The notes below the pieces were generated by a model. That model did not search any database. It worked only from the letters and a program-made list of their open reading frames with translations, and was not told the origin of the DNA. Position numbers and translations under genes: made by a program. From JAVDCA01 sp035293985 (lineage in GTDB: Bacteria; Pseudomonadota; Alphaproteobacteria; Rhizobiales; Xanthobacteraceae), in assembly GCA_035293985.1 (NCBI GenBank), contig DATGLS010000048.1, positions 248,001 through 312,000 on the forward strand: DNA of 64,000 bases, written 5' to 3'. Of the stretch, positions 25,944-34,774 are shown piece after piece. How positions within the stretch are numbered: position 1 is the stretch's first letter; each line of letters starts with the position of its first letter.

Positions 25944-27362
25944 CTATTGGCTCGGCAGGCGGTAGGACATGATCAGGCGCACGGCATGCACGCCGGCGCT
26001 GGCGCTCGCGCTGTCGAAGCCGGGCGCGACGACCGGCAGAGTGTCGAGCTCTGTATGGCGATACTCGAGCCGCGCCGACAGGTTGTCGGTGAACAGCTTC
26101 TCGAAGCCGGCGCCGACGGTGGCGCCGTGGAACTCGGGGCTCTGGGCCGTGCCGGCCGCCGCAATAAGGTTGTAGGTGACCGCGTGGAAGGTGGTGCCGG
26201 TGTAGCCGGCGAGCGCATAGACGAGCGTATCCGGCGCAACCAGGAAGCCGGCGCGGCCGCCGACGGTCCAGCTGCGCTCGACGGCCGGGATGTTGCCCGA
26301 GATGGTGCCTCCGCCGCCGGATCCGGCCGAGACCTGGCGGTTGCCGTTACTGCCGAGATCGAGCAGCCCGAAGGCGCCGACGACCCAGCGCGGCAGCACC
26401 TGCCGATCGTAGCCGACCATCGCGGTGCCGGCGAAATCGGCGCCGGCAAGCCCGTCGTCGCCGAGGCCGCTCACGCCGAGCGTCGCATCGATATGCGGCG
26501 TGATCGCGTCGCCGCCGAGGCCGAGGCCGCCGTAGAATCCAGTCCAGTTGCGCGCCGGCACCGGCTCTGCTGCGGTGGCGCCGGTGATGCCGGGGACGCC
26601 GAGCCGGTAGGTCGCGATCAGGCGGGCGATGTGCTCCGACATGCTCGTCGTCCAGACGAGGCCGACGCCATCGACGTTGGTTTCGCTGCCGAGCGACACG
26701 TGGCGATACTCGCCGCGCAGCGACAGATTGTCGGCGAGGCGATATTCGATGCCACCGCCAAGGGTCAAGCCATGGGTGTGCAGCCCCGGCTCCTGCAGGA
26801 TGGGGCCGAACGACGAGGTGAAGCTCCAGTTGTCGAGCTGGATGCCGGTGTAGCCGGCGAGCCCGTAGACGAGCACGTCCGGCCTGACCAGGACGCCCGC
26901 ACGCGCGCCGACCGTCCAGGCGTCGTGGAGCGTGGGCGTTCGTCCGGTCTCGCTGAAGAAGGGGTCCGCCAGCGTGAGCCGCGTGCGCTCGCGCGACCAG
27001 TCGTAGTCGACGAATCCACCGACCACGAACAGCCGCGATACCTGCGCGTCGAAACCGAGGGTCGCGGTGACGCCGAGGTCGGCTCCCTGGAAGCCGTCGA
27101 CCGTCCCAACGCCGCCGAATCCACCCACGGTCGTGTGGCCCGTCTCGGCGTCGAAGCCGATGCCGAAACCGGCATAGAATTGGGTCCAATCGGCGGATGA
27201 TGCGAACGCCCGCGGCGCCTTGACGGGCATGTCGGCGGCAGCGGCAAGGCCGGGGAGCACAAGCGCGGCGATCAAGAATGCCGCGCTCAAGGCGTCTGCG
27301 GGTAGCCCAGCGGCACCGCGATCAATTGCCCTCCCTTGCGGCACTCCATCCCTCCGGGCCAT
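25944..27362 (-). CDS. Outer-membrane protein with two tandem Omp25-like beta-barrels
   Basis: A 472-residue porin-family outer-membrane protein. The signal peptide (ALSAAFLIAALVLPGLAAAA-DMPVK) precedes two homologous halves. The first runs from ADWTQFYAGFG near residue 57 to IARLIATYRLG near 260; the second from NWTGFYGGLG near 270 to VRLIMSYRLPSQ at the end. Each half has the WTGFYxGxG entry strand, WTVGxRAGxLVxPDxLVYxLAGYTG, an LEYRH-type strand and a RLIxxYR terminal strand of a complete 8-stranded Omp25/Omp31-like barrel. Single-barrel members are ~200-250 residues, so this is a tandem duplication in one chain. The ATG at 27362 gives a somewhat long basic n-region; a downstream alternative start cannot be excluded. 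Confidence 0.88.
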   Translation of the reverse strand: MARRDGVPQGRAIDRGAAGLPADALSAAFLIAALVLPGLAAAADMPVKAPRAFASSADWTQFYAGFGIGFDAETGHTTVGGFGGVGTVDGFQGADLGVTATLGFDAQVSRLFVVGGFVDYDWSRERTRLTLADPFFSETGRTPTLHDAWTVGARAGVLVRPDVLVYGLAGYTGIQLDNWSFTSSFGPILQEPGLHTHGLTLGGGIEYRLADNLSLRGEYRHVSLGSETNVDGVGLVWTTSMSEHIARLIATYRLGVPGITGATAAEPVPARNWTGFYGGLGLGGDAITPHIDATLGVSGLGDDGLAGADFAGTAMVGYDRQVLPRWVVGAFGLLDLGSNGNRQVSAGSGGGGTISGNIPAVERSWTVGGRAGFLVAPDTLVYALAGYTGTTFHAVTYNLIAAAGTAQSPEFHGATVGAGFEKLFTDNLSARLEYRHTELDTLPVVAPGFDSASASAGVHAVRLIMSYRLPSQ

Positions 27363-27483
27363 CGCGAATCCATATTGTCGATTCGCCGCGCCCCGTGTCC
27401 AGGCATGATGACACGCGCGGCGAATTCCACGGTGGAATTGCATCTCGGATGTGTCGCGACTGCCACAGCGAAATTTCGAGGCG

Positions 27484-28482
27484 TCAGCGCGTCTCGCCCG
27501 CGAAGCCCTGCTGCAGTACCGTGAGCCGGTCGAGCGCCGCTTGCGGCAGCGGCCCCTTCTGCACGGCCGCGAGCGCGTCCTCGAACTGCTGCGGCGTCGC
27601 CATCCCGACCAGGATCGTGCCCATGGCCGGGTGGGTGATCGCAAAGCGGGTCGCGGCCTCGGTCAGGCTTGCGGCAAAACCCTCGGTGACCAGCGGCATC
27701 AGGCGGCGGGCGCGGGCGATGTCGGCGTCGTACGCCATGGCGGAGCCGATCGGCTCGGGCGGCGGGCTCGCGATCGGGTGGCGCTCGGCCGAGCCCGACA
27801 GTGCGCCGCCGGCGAGCACGCGGATGCCGACGACGCCGACGCCGGCCGTTTTCGTATGCTCGAAGACCCGATTGTAGTCCTGCGCCGGATATTGCGGCGG
27901 CAGAGCCACGGCGGCGGACGGATTGAGCATGTTGTACACCACCTGCGCGCTGTCGAAGACGCGCGCGTCGATCACCTTGTGCAGCGCCGAGGTGTCGCCG
28001 ATGCCCGTGAGGCCGAGGAAGCGAATCTTGCCCTGCTGGCGCGCCCGCGCCAGGGCCGGCACCGCCTCGCCGAGCACCTGCTGCACGCTGTACGCCTCGC
28101 CGCCGCCGCTCTCGGTGACCGCATTGTGCAAATGGAAGATGTCGACGCAGTCGAGCTGCAACCGCGCAAGGCTCGCATCGAGCGAAGCCGCGATGGCCTC
28201 GCCGATACGCCCGAAGTGGGCGCTCGGCAGGCGCACCTTGGTGCCGACCACCGCGTTCGCGGGCTTGAGCTTCTTGAGAATGCGGCCGAGGTTCTTCTCC
28301 GACTCGCCGGTGCCGTACTGCCAGGCCGTGTCGAAGTAATTGACGCCCACCTCGAGCGCCCGCGCGATCGCGCGCTCCTGGTCGGCCGGCGCCCCGCGCA
28401 CCATCAGCCCGCCGACGGCGCCACAGCCGAACCCGAGAATCGAAAGCCGCATCCCGCTGCGGCCGAACACGCGTGTTTCCAT
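27484..28482 (-). CDS. Aldo/keto reductase
   Basis: A 332-residue (beta/alpha)8 NADPH-dependent oxidoreductase. It begins ETRVFGRSGMRLSILGFGCGAVGG and has the tetrad Asp and Tyr in NYFDTAWQYGTGESEKNLG near residue 50, Lys in VVGTKVRLP and His in DIFHLHNAV. The C-terminal half holds the TRFAITHPAMGTILVGMATPQQ cofactor region. It belongs to the general aldo/keto reductase group with D-threo-aldose or L-galactose dehydrogenase-like members; the substrate is unknown. The ATG at 28482 has GGAGG 8 bases upstream. It is convergent with nothing and divergent from the hydantoinase operon, separated by a repeat element. Confidence 0.9.
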   Translation of the reverse strand: METRVFGRSGMRLSILGFGCGAVGGLMVRGAPADQERAIARALEVGVNYFDTAWQYGTGESEKNLGRILKKLKPANAVVGTKVRLPSAHFGRIGEAIAASLDASLARLQLDCVDIFHLHNAVTESGGGEAYSVQQVLGEAVPALARARQQGKIRFLGLTGIGDTSALHKVIDARVFDSAQVVYNMLNPSAAVALPPQYPAQDYNRVFEHTKTAGVGVVGIRVLAGGALSGSAERHPIASPPPEPIGSAMAYDADIARARRLMPLVTEGFAASLTEAATRFAITHPAMGTILVGMATPQQFEDALAAVQKGPLPQAALDRLTVLQQGFAGETR

Positions 28483-28548
28483 CGAGCTATCCTCCAGCCG
28501 GAACCGTAGGCTGAGCTGCGCGAAACCGCAGCCCACGCGTTGTGGCGC

Positions 28549-28610
28549 GTGGGCAAAATCTCATGAGCGCCATGCCCGAGCTGAACGTCCGAGCAAGCGA
28601 TTTTGCCCAC
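28549..28610. repeat. GTGGGCAAAATC inverted repeat (copy 1)
   Basis: Perfect 12-base arms GTGGGCAAAATC (28549-28560) and GATTTTGCCCAC (28599-28610) with a 38-base spacer, followed by CCTACG. Copies of the same family lie at 30794 and 53484. GTAGGGTGGGCAAAG-type units are common between genes in Bradyrhizobium relatives. Confidence 0.85.
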
Positions 28611-28664
28611 CCTACGCACCGCCGCCAGTCTACAATAATTTGTCTCGGCAAACGGGGAGCGCGC

Positions 28665-30749
28665 GTGAGCTGGCGGATCGGCGTCGACATCGGTGGCACC
28701 TTCACGGACGTCGCCCTGGTCGAGGAAATGAGCGGCCGCATCGGCGTCGCCAAGGTGCCGACCACGCCGGCCGACCCGGCCGATGGGGTGCTGCGCGCGC
28801 TCGACGTGGCGATGCGCCGCTATGGGGTCGCGGCGGATGCGGTCGGGCTCTTGTCGCACGCGACCACCATCGTCACCAACGCGATCCTGGAGGAGAAGGG
28901 CGCGCGCGCCGCGCTGGTCACGACCCGCGGGTTTCGCGACGTGCTGGAGCTGCGCCGCTCGGCGCGGTCCAACCTCTACGACCTCTTCCAGGATGCGCCC
29001 GCGACCCTGATCCCGCGCCGGCGCCGCTTCGAGATCAGCGAGCGCATCGGCGCCGACGGCGCCGTGGTGATGCCGCTCGCCGAGGATGAGATCGAGGCGC
29101 TGATCGCGGCGCTGCGGGCGGCGCGCGTCGATGCCATCGCCGTCGCGCTCGTGTTCAGCTTTCTCAATCCGGTGCATGAGCAAACGCTCGGGGCGCGGCT
29201 TGCCGCCGCGTTCCCGCAGGTGCCGATCTTCCTCTCGTCGGACGTCCTGCCCGAGATCAAGGAGTTCGAGCGCACCAGCACGACGGCGGTGTGCGCCTAT
29301 GTGGGGCCGGTGCTCGCGTCCTACCTGGCGCGATTGCAGAAGGCGGCGCGCCAAAAAGCGCTGCCGCCACTCTACCTCATGGGCTCGAACGGCGGCGTGC
29401 TGCAGGCGGCCGAGGCGATCGCGATGCCGGCGGTGGTGGTCGAGTCGGGGCCGGCGGCGGGCGTGGTCGCGGCTGCCCTGGTGGCGCAGCAGACCGGGCG
29501 CAAGAACCTGCTCTCGTTCGACATGGGCGGCACCACCGCCAAGGCGAGCCTGATCCGCGATGGCCGCTACGAGACGACCACCGAATACGAGGTCGGCGGC
29601 GCCTCGAGCATGACGCGGGCGATGAACGGCACCGGCCATCCGATCCGCGTGCCGGTGATCGACCTCGCCGAGGTCTCGGCCGGCGGCGGCTCGATCGCCT
29701 GGATCGACCGCGCCGGCGCTCTCCGTGTCGGGCCGAGGAGCGCGGGCGCCGATCCGGGGCCCGCCTGCTATGCGCGCGGGGGCACCGAGCCGACCGTCAC
29801 CGACTGCAACCTGCTGCTCGGCTATCTCGACCAGGGCTCGCTGCTCGGCGGCGAGCTCAAGATCGACCGCGCCGCCGCCGATGAGGCCGTGCGCACGCGG
29901 CTCGCCGCGCCGCTCGGCATCGATACGCGTCGCGCCGCCGCCGCCGTGATCGACGTCGTCAACAACGCGATGGCCGAGGTGCTCAAGATCGTCTCGGTGC
30001 AGCGCGGCCACGATCCGCGCGATTTCGCCCTCGCTCCCTTCGGCGGCGCCGGGCCGCTGCATGCGGCGGCGCTCGCGGCAGAGCTCGGCATCGCCGAGGT
30101 GATCTGCCCGCCGATCCCGGGCGCCTTCTCGGCGCTCGGCCTCGTCGGCACCGATCTCAAGCGCGACTATGTGCAAACGCTGTTCGTGACCACCGACGAG
30201 GCCGACCCGGCCGCGGTCGAGGCGGCGTTCGCGACGCTGGAGAAGCGCGGCGACGCGATGCTGGCCGAGGCCGGCGTCGCGGCCGATCGCCGGCGTTTCG
30301 AGCGCTCGGTGGATGCGCGCTATCGTCGGCAATCCTACGAGCTGATGGTGCCGGTCGCGGGGGAGACGATCGCGCGCGCGACGCTCGGCACGATCGCCGA
30401 AGCCTTTCATGCCCGCCACCGTCAGACCTACGGCCACGACAACCGCGACGAGCCCGTGCAGATCGTGAGCGTGCGCGTCGCCGCGATCGGCGCGATCCCG
30501 CGCCTGATCGTGCGCGACACGCCGGCGGATGCGGGGGCGGATGCGGTGAAGTCGCGGCGCGAGGTCTGGTTCCGCGAGACGGGTGCGGTGAATGCGATGG
30601 TCTATGATCGTGAGCGCATGGCGGCAGGCATGCAAGTGACGGGGCCTGCGGTAATTGAGTCGCTCGAGTCCACGATCCTGGTGCCCCCGGGATGGTTGGC
30701 GACGATGAATGAGGATGGATTCGTTGTGATGACACGGAGCCCCAAATGA
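28665..30749 (+). CDS. Hydantoinase/oxoprolinase A-type subunit
   Basis: A 694-residue ATP-dependent amidohydrolase subunit of the HyuA/OplaH family. It starts WRIGVDIGGTFTDVALV, the ASKHA nucleotide-binding phosphate loop, and has LSHATTIVTNAILEEKGA, the second phosphate loop FDMGGTTAKASLI near residue 287, and FGGAGPLHAAALA near 460. HyuA works with HyuB to open cyclic amides (hydantoin, N-methylhydantoin, 5-oxoproline) with ATP; related pairs carboxylate acetone or acetophenone. The GTG at 28665 has GGGGAG 5 bases upstream and starts exactly at the conserved motif. Upstream open frame runs through the repeat element and is not credible. HyuB and an aminotransferase follow. Confidence 0.92.
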   Translation: MSWRIGVDIGGTFTDVALVEEMSGRIGVAKVPTTPADPADGVLRALDVAMRRYGVAADAVGLLSHATTIVTNAILEEKGARAALVTTRGFRDVLELRRSARSNLYDLFQDAPATLIPRRRRFEISERIGADGAVVMPLAEDEIEALIAALRAARVDAIAVALVFSFLNPVHEQTLGARLAAAFPQVPIFLSSDVLPEIKEFERTSTTAVCAYVGPVLASYLARLQKAARQKALPPLYLMGSNGGVLQAAEAIAMPAVVVESGPAAGVVAAALVAQQTGRKNLLSFDMGGTTAKASLIRDGRYETTTEYEVGGASSMTRAMNGTGHPIRVPVIDLAEVSAGGGSIAWIDRAGALRVGPRSAGADPGPACYARGGTEPTVTDCNLLLGYLDQGSLLGGELKIDRAAADEAVRTRLAAPLGIDTRRAAAAVIDVVNNAMAEVLKIVSVQRGHDPRDFALAPFGGAGPLHAAALAAELGIAEVICPPIPGAFSALGLVGTDLKRDYVQTLFVTTDEADPAAVEAAFATLEKRGDAMLAEAGVAADRRRFERSVDARYRRQSYELMVPVAGETIARATLGTIAEAFHARHRQTYGHDNRDEPVQIVSVRVAAIGAIPRLIVRDTPADAGADAVKSRREVWFRETGAVNAMVYDRERMAAGMQVTGPAVIESLESTILVPPGWLATMNEDGFVVMTRSPK

Positions 30750-30793
30750 AGGCCGTGGGGTGGGCAACGGCGCCATGCCTCGGCGCCAGCCGC

Positions 30794-30856
30794 GTGGGCA
30801 AAATCGCCCGGCGCGCGTGCCCAGGCGGATGCGGATTGCCAGGCGATTTTGCCCAC
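30794..30856. repeat. GTGGGCAAAATCGCC inverted repeat (copy 2), inside the hydantoinase operon
   Basis: Perfect 15-base arms at 30794-30808 and 30842-30856. It fills most of the 124-base gap between the hyuA-like stop and the hyuB-like start, ending 17 bases before the ATG. The mRNA should fold into a strong hairpin here, which could lower or uncouple expression of the downstream genes. Confidence 0.85.
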
Positions 30857-30873
30857 CCTACGAGGTCGCAACC

Positions 30874-32604
30874 ATGACGACCGATCCCGCAACGTTCGAG
30901 ATCGTCAAGAACGGGCTCTTCAAGATCGCCGAGGAGATGCGCATCGTTCTCGCCAAGACGGCGTACTCGCCCCTGCTCAAATCGGCGGGCGACTATTCGT
31001 GCGGCGTGTTTGACTCACGAGGCGAGATGGTGGCGCAAGGCCCCGACCTGCCGATCCACCTCGGCTCGATGCCCGACGCCGTGCGCGCCGTGGTGAAGGC
31101 TTTCGCGGCCGACGTGCATCCGGGCGACGTCTTCATCCACAACGACCCCTATTTCGGCGGCTCCCACCTGCCCGACGTGAACGTGGTGCGGCCGGCGTTC
31201 CACGACGGCCGCCTGCTCGGCTACGCATGCCTTCGCGCGCACTGGCCCGACGTCGGCTCGGCGACGCCGGGCAGCTACGGCGCGGTGACGCAGATATTCG
31301 GCGAAGGCCTGCGCATGCCGCCGCTGCGGCTGATCAGCCGCGGCGTCGTCAATGCCGACCTCGAGCGGCTGATCCTCGCCAATGTGCGCACGCCCGACGA
31401 GCGCAAGGGCGACCTCGGGGCCCAGCTCGCCGCGACGCTGCGCGCGACCGAGCGGCTCGCGGCGCTCGCCGCGCGCTACGGCGCCGCCGAGCTGATCGGC
31501 TACATGGCGCAGGTGATGGACTATTCCGAGCGGCTGATGCGGGCGGCGCTCGCCGATCTGCCGGACGGCGAAGGCAGCTTCACGGATCTTTGCGACGGCG
31601 ACGGCATCGCGGACGACGCCGCGGGCAACGATGCCCAGTTCCGCATCCGCCTCACGGTGCGCAAGAACGGCGACCGGCTGGTCGCGGATTTCGCCGGCAC
31701 CGACCCGCAGGTGGCCGGCCCGATGAATGCGCCGCTGTCAGTGACATCGTCCGGCGTCTACTGCGGCCTCAAGATGGCGATCGATCCCAACAATCTGATC
31801 CCGCCCAACTCGGGCTGCTGGCGCACCATCGAGGTGCGGGCGCCGAAAGGCTGCGTCCTCAATGCCGAGTTCCCCGCGCCCGTGGTCTATGCCAATCACG
31901 AGATATCGCACCGCGTCGCCGACATGGTGTTCGGTGCGCTCGCCCCTTTCATGCCGGATCACGTCATGGCGTGCAGCCAGGGCACCTCGGCGATCTTCAT
32001 CATCGGCGGCGTCGATCCGCGCAACGGCCGACACTATGTGTCGTACGAGACCCCCAAGGGCGGGTTCGGCGCGCGCCCGACCAAGGACGGCATCAATTGC
32101 GTCGCCAGCACCATCTCGAACACCATGAACACGCCGGTCGAGGTGCTCGAGATGGCGTTCCCGGTGCGGGTCGAGCGCTACGAGATCAATCCGGATTCGG
32201 GCGGCGCCGGGCGCTTTCGCGGCGGCTGCGGCGCGCGGCGTGTGTGGCGGATGCTGGACGGCGCGGATGCGATCGGCACGCTGTGCATGGAGCGAATGAC
32301 CTCAGCCCCGTTCGGCCTGCTCGGCGGCGCCGCCGGCGCCGCCGCCGTGGTGACGCTGACCACGCCCGATGGCAAGAGCCGCCACTTGCCGAGCAAGGGC
32401 GCCTTCGCGGCGCCGGGCGGCTCGATCGTCGATATGATCACGCCGGGCTCCGGCGGCTTCGGCCCGGCGGACGAGCGCGAGCGCGCAGCGATCGGCCGCG
32501 ATCTGCTCGACGGCTATGTGACCGCCGCGGCCGCGACACGCGACTACGGCATCGCGGACCCCGAAACCTTAAAACAACAAGCCGCCGCGGAGGATGACGC
32601 GTGA
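30874..32604 (+). CDS. Hydantoinase/oxoprolinase B-type subunit
   Basis: A 576-residue HyuB-family protein. It begins TDPATFEIVKNGLFKIAEEMRIVLAKTAYSPLLK and continues with SGDYSCGVFD-like text, HPGDVFIHNDPYFGGSHLPDV (metal or active-site region, residues ~80-105), RAHWPDVGSATPGSYGAVTQIFGEGLRMPP and the Gly-rich GFGARPTKDGINCV. Together with the A subunit it forms the ATP-dependent cyclic-amide hydrolase. The ATG at 30874 has GAGGT 8 bases upstream; frame upstream of it lies in the repeat. The stop overlaps the aminotransferase GTG by 4 bases, so the two are coupled. Confidence 0.92.
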   Translation: MTTDPATFEIVKNGLFKIAEEMRIVLAKTAYSPLLKSAGDYSCGVFDSRGEMVAQGPDLPIHLGSMPDAVRAVVKAFAADVHPGDVFIHNDPYFGGSHLPDVNVVRPAFHDGRLLGYACLRAHWPDVGSATPGSYGAVTQIFGEGLRMPPLRLISRGVVNADLERLILANVRTPDERKGDLGAQLAATLRATERLAALAARYGAAELIGYMAQVMDYSERLMRAALADLPDGEGSFTDLCDGDGIADDAAGNDAQFRIRLTVRKNGDRLVADFAGTDPQVAGPMNAPLSVTSSGVYCGLKMAIDPNNLIPPNSGCWRTIEVRAPKGCVLNAEFPAPVVYANHEISHRVADMVFGALAPFMPDHVMACSQGTSAIFIIGGVDPRNGRHYVSYETPKGGFGARPTKDGINCVASTISNTMNTPVEVLEMAFPVRVERYEINPDSGGAGRFRGGCGARRVWRMLDGADAIGTLCMERMTSAPFGLLGGAAGAAAVVTLTTPDGKSRHLPSKGAFAAPGGSIVDMITPGSGGFGPADERERAAIGRDLLDGYVTAAAATRDYGIADPETLKQQAAAEDDA

Positions 32605-33986
32605 ACCACCTCGCCAATTCGATCGAGGCGCGCGACGTCGCGAGCCTCGTGCACATGCAGACCAATCTGCGCCGGCACCAGGCCGAGGGGCCGGTCGTGA
32701 TGGCGCGCGGCGAAGGCTGCCGCATCTTCGACAACGACGGGAACGCCTACATCGACACCGTGGCCGGCCTGTGGTGCGCCTCGCTCGGCTTCGGATCCGA
32801 GCGGCTCGCCAAGGTCGCGGCCGAGCAGATGCGCACGCTCGGCTACTATCACCTGTACCGCCACCGCTCGGTCGAGCCGGCGATCGAGCTCGCCGAGTGG
32901 CTTTTGAAGATCGCGCCCGTTCCGATGGCACGCGTGCTGTTTCAGTGCTCGGGGTCGGAGGCGAACGACACCGCGATCAAGCTCGCCTGGTACTACTGGC
33001 ACGCGGTCGGCCAGCCGCAGCGCACGAAGATCATCGCCCGGCAGATGGGCTATCACGGCAACACCTGTGCGGCCGTGAGCCTCTCGGGCAAGCCCGACAT
33101 GCATGCCGGCTTCGGCCTGCCCTTCCCCAATTTCAAGCACACGGAATTTCCTCACTACTATCGGCGGCACGAGCCGGGCGAGAGCGAGGAGCAGTTCTCC
33201 GCCCGCATGGCGGACGCGCTCGACGAGCTGATCCAGGCCGAAGGGCCGGACACGATCGCGGCCTTCTTCGCCGAGCCCGTGATGGGCGCCGGCGGCGGCA
33301 TCATCCCGCCGCGCGGCTATTTCGAGAAAATCCAGGCGGTGCTGCGGAAATACGACATTCTGTTCGTCGCCGACGAGGTGATCTGCGGCTTTGCCCGCAC
33401 GGGCGAGATGTGGGGCTCGAAGACCTTTGGCATCCGCCCCGACATGATGACGTCGGCCAAAGCGCTTTCGGCCGCGATGCTGCCGATCTCGGCAGTGATC
33501 ATCAACGACCGCATCCACAACGCGATGCTCGACCAGTCCGACAAATACGGAAACTTCGCGCACAGTTTCACCTATGCGGGCCACCCGGTCTCGGCCGCGG
33601 TCGCGCTGGAGGTGCAGAAGATCTACCAGGAGCTCGATATCGTGAGCCGTGCCAAGCGCTTGGGCGCAGCTCTGCAAGCAACCCTCGAGCCGCTGCGCGC
33701 CCACCGGCTGGTCGGCGACATGCGCGGCGTCGGCTTCATCGTCGGCCTCGAGCTGATGCGCGACGGCGAGAAGCGCATTCCGTTCGACCCGTCGCTCAAG
33801 GTCGGCGCCATGCTCGATGCGGCGGCCATGCGGCATGGCCTGATCCTGCGCCTGATCGGTGATCGCGTGGTGTTCGCGCCGCCGCTGGTGATCGAGGAGA
33901 ACGACATCGGCGAGATCGGCGAGCGGATGCGGCGCGCGCTCGATGAGGTCGCGGCCGAATTGCCGGGCGGCGCGGCGATGCCGTAG
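32601..33986 (+). CDS. Class III PLP-dependent aminotransferase
   Basis: A 461-residue fold-type I omega-aminotransferase. It has NAYIDTVAGLWCASLG, FQCSGSEANDTAIKLAWYY (phosphate-binding loop), MGYHGNT, VADEVICGFARTGEMWG (the Asp pairing with the PLP nitrogen) and MMTSAKALSAAMLPISAV with the Schiff-base Lys near residue 291. The family moves amino groups between omega-amino acids or amines and pyruvate or 2-oxoglutarate. In an operon with HyuA and HyuB it may remove the amino group from the opened cyclic amide product; this is inference. The GTG start overlaps the HyuB stop. Its last codons run into a decayed Bug-gene remnant read on the opposite strand. Confidence 0.92.
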   Translation: MNHLANSIEARDVASLVHMQTNLRRHQAEGPVVMARGEGCRIFDNDGNAYIDTVAGLWCASLGFGSERLAKVAAEQMRTLGYYHLYRHRSVEPAIELAEWLLKIAPVPMARVLFQCSGSEANDTAIKLAWYYWHAVGQPQRTKIIARQMGYHGNTCAAVSLSGKPDMHAGFGLPFPNFKHTEFPHYYRRHEPGESEEQFSARMADALDELIQAEGPDTIAAFFAEPVMGAGGGIIPPRGYFEKIQAVLRKYDILFVADEVICGFARTGEMWGSKTFGIRPDMMTSAKALSAAMLPISAVIINDRIHNAMLDQSDKYGNFAHSFTYAGHPVSAAVALEVQKIYQELDIVSRAKRLGAALQATLEPLRAHRLVGDMRGVGFIVGLELMRDGEKRIPFDPSLKVGAMLDAAAMRHGLILRLIGDRVVFAPPLVIEENDIGEIGERMRRALDEVAAELPGGAAMP

Positions 33987-34140
33987 AACCCGCTTGCATC
34001 ATAGCCGGGCAAGGCATCGGTCACGGTCGGCAGATCCGGGAACGTCGCCGGCCGAACCGCGCTCGTGACCGCGAGCGCGCGCAGCTTGCCGGCCTTGATG
34101 GAGTTGATGGCCTCGGAGATGGGAGCAAACTCGACCTCGG
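33975..34140 (-). pseudogene. Remnant of a Bug-family substrate-binding protein gene
   Basis: Translated on the minus strand, this stretch gives ISEAINSIKAGKLRALAVTS and PDLPTVTDALPGYDASGFYG, the unmistakable middle-to-C-terminal region of a Bug receptor (IKAGKLRALAVT...LPDIPTVAE). No start, signal peptide, N-terminal half or C-terminus is present. The matching frame continues a little into the 3' end of the aminotransferase gene, so the aminotransferase C-terminus may have been re-made over this remnant. Intact relatives are at 9076 and 21126. Confidence 0.75.
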
Positions 34141-34149
34141 CCGGCCGCG

Positions 34150-34230
34150 ATTGCTCGCGCGGCGGCAGCCCGAGGCGGGCGCCGACATCGGTCTGTCCGG
34201 CGGCGCGACGCGGCCAGCGGCCGATGTCGT
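34150..34230 (-). pseudogene. Frameshifted remnant of a LysR regulator C-terminus
   Basis: One minus-strand frame reads GRVAPP and the neighbouring frame reads TDVGARLGLPPREQSR. Joined, they mirror the C-terminal segment RRVAPPGTVDVGPRLGLPPLPSRE of the intact LysR gene at 34775, so this is a short, frameshifted copy of that family's effector-domain end. It directly abuts the Bug remnant. Confidence 0.55.
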
Positions 34231-34344
34231 CGACAAGTGCCGGAAGCCCGATGCGCCGTAAGCCTCGGTCTGCGCCAGGATCCTGATAGCGGGGATAGGT
34301 TCGAAGCCGCTTGCATCGGGGGCGCGAGCGGCGCATGGTATTAA

Positions 34345-34617
34345 GTGCAGAGTGACATTCGCGCGTCCGTAGCCCAGCGCTTCGGGCGCGTCTTGCTTTT
34401 TCAGGCCGGTGTTTTTCCTGTCGTCGGCCCTGTTCTTCCTGTTTTCAGGCCCTGTTATTCTCCGCTTCGGCGTTCGCGTTTTTTCTTCGCAATTTCAATG
34501 CCTTCTCCTGTATTTGGCGCGCACGGGCGCCCTGTAAACCGCCTGTATTTCAATGGAATTTTTCCTGAGCCGTCTGCTCGGCGGGCTCGCCCCCGCGCGT
34601 CCACCAGGAAGCGGGCG
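34345..34617. other. AT-richer non-coding stretch with CCTGT-rich runs
   Basis: This ~270-base stretch is visibly less GC-rich than its surroundings and repeats short words such as CCTGTT, TTTTCCTG and CCTGTA (about eight CCTGT copies). No protein-like frame or RNA gene was recognised. It sits between gene remnants and looks like decayed or foreign DNA. Confidence 0.5.
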
Positions 34618-34743
34618 GGTGCGGGCGAGCGACCGGCGCGCCTCGAGCGCTTGCTTGCGCGTGAGCCACTTCGCGATGCCGCGAACGGCGGCGGCGATCA
34701 GATAGCCGGTCGCCTCGTCGAACGCCTGGACGGGCAGCACACA
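34618..34743 (-). pseudogene. Remnant of a family III CoA-transferase gene
   Basis: The minus strand encodes LPVQAFDEATGYLIAA, then RGIAKWLTRKQALEARRSLART. This matches LPVQALDEATGYLIAAGAIRGITARLTRGTALEARLSLART in the intact CoA-transferase at 37789, with one residue lost. The DNA also remains clearly alike over ~120 bases. No other part of the gene is present. Confidence 0.75.
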
Positions 34744-34774
34744 CCCCGGCCCAGCAACCAACCGTGTCATCAAC

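Noticed and set aside
28542..28664. An upstream extension of the hydantoinase A gene
   Set aside because: It would translate through the palindromic repeat; GTG 28665 has a ribosome site and begins at the conserved motif.
28549..30856. Repeated GTGGGCAAAATC units as a possible CRISPR array
   Set aside because: Only inverted pairs separated by kilobases and genes, no regular spacers and no cas genes; they are palindromic intergenic repeats.
34495..34773. A 92-codon minus-strand frame in the graveyard as an intact small gene
   Set aside because: Its protein-like part is only a fragment of a family III CoA-transferase; the rest is Arg/Ser-rich and unsupported.
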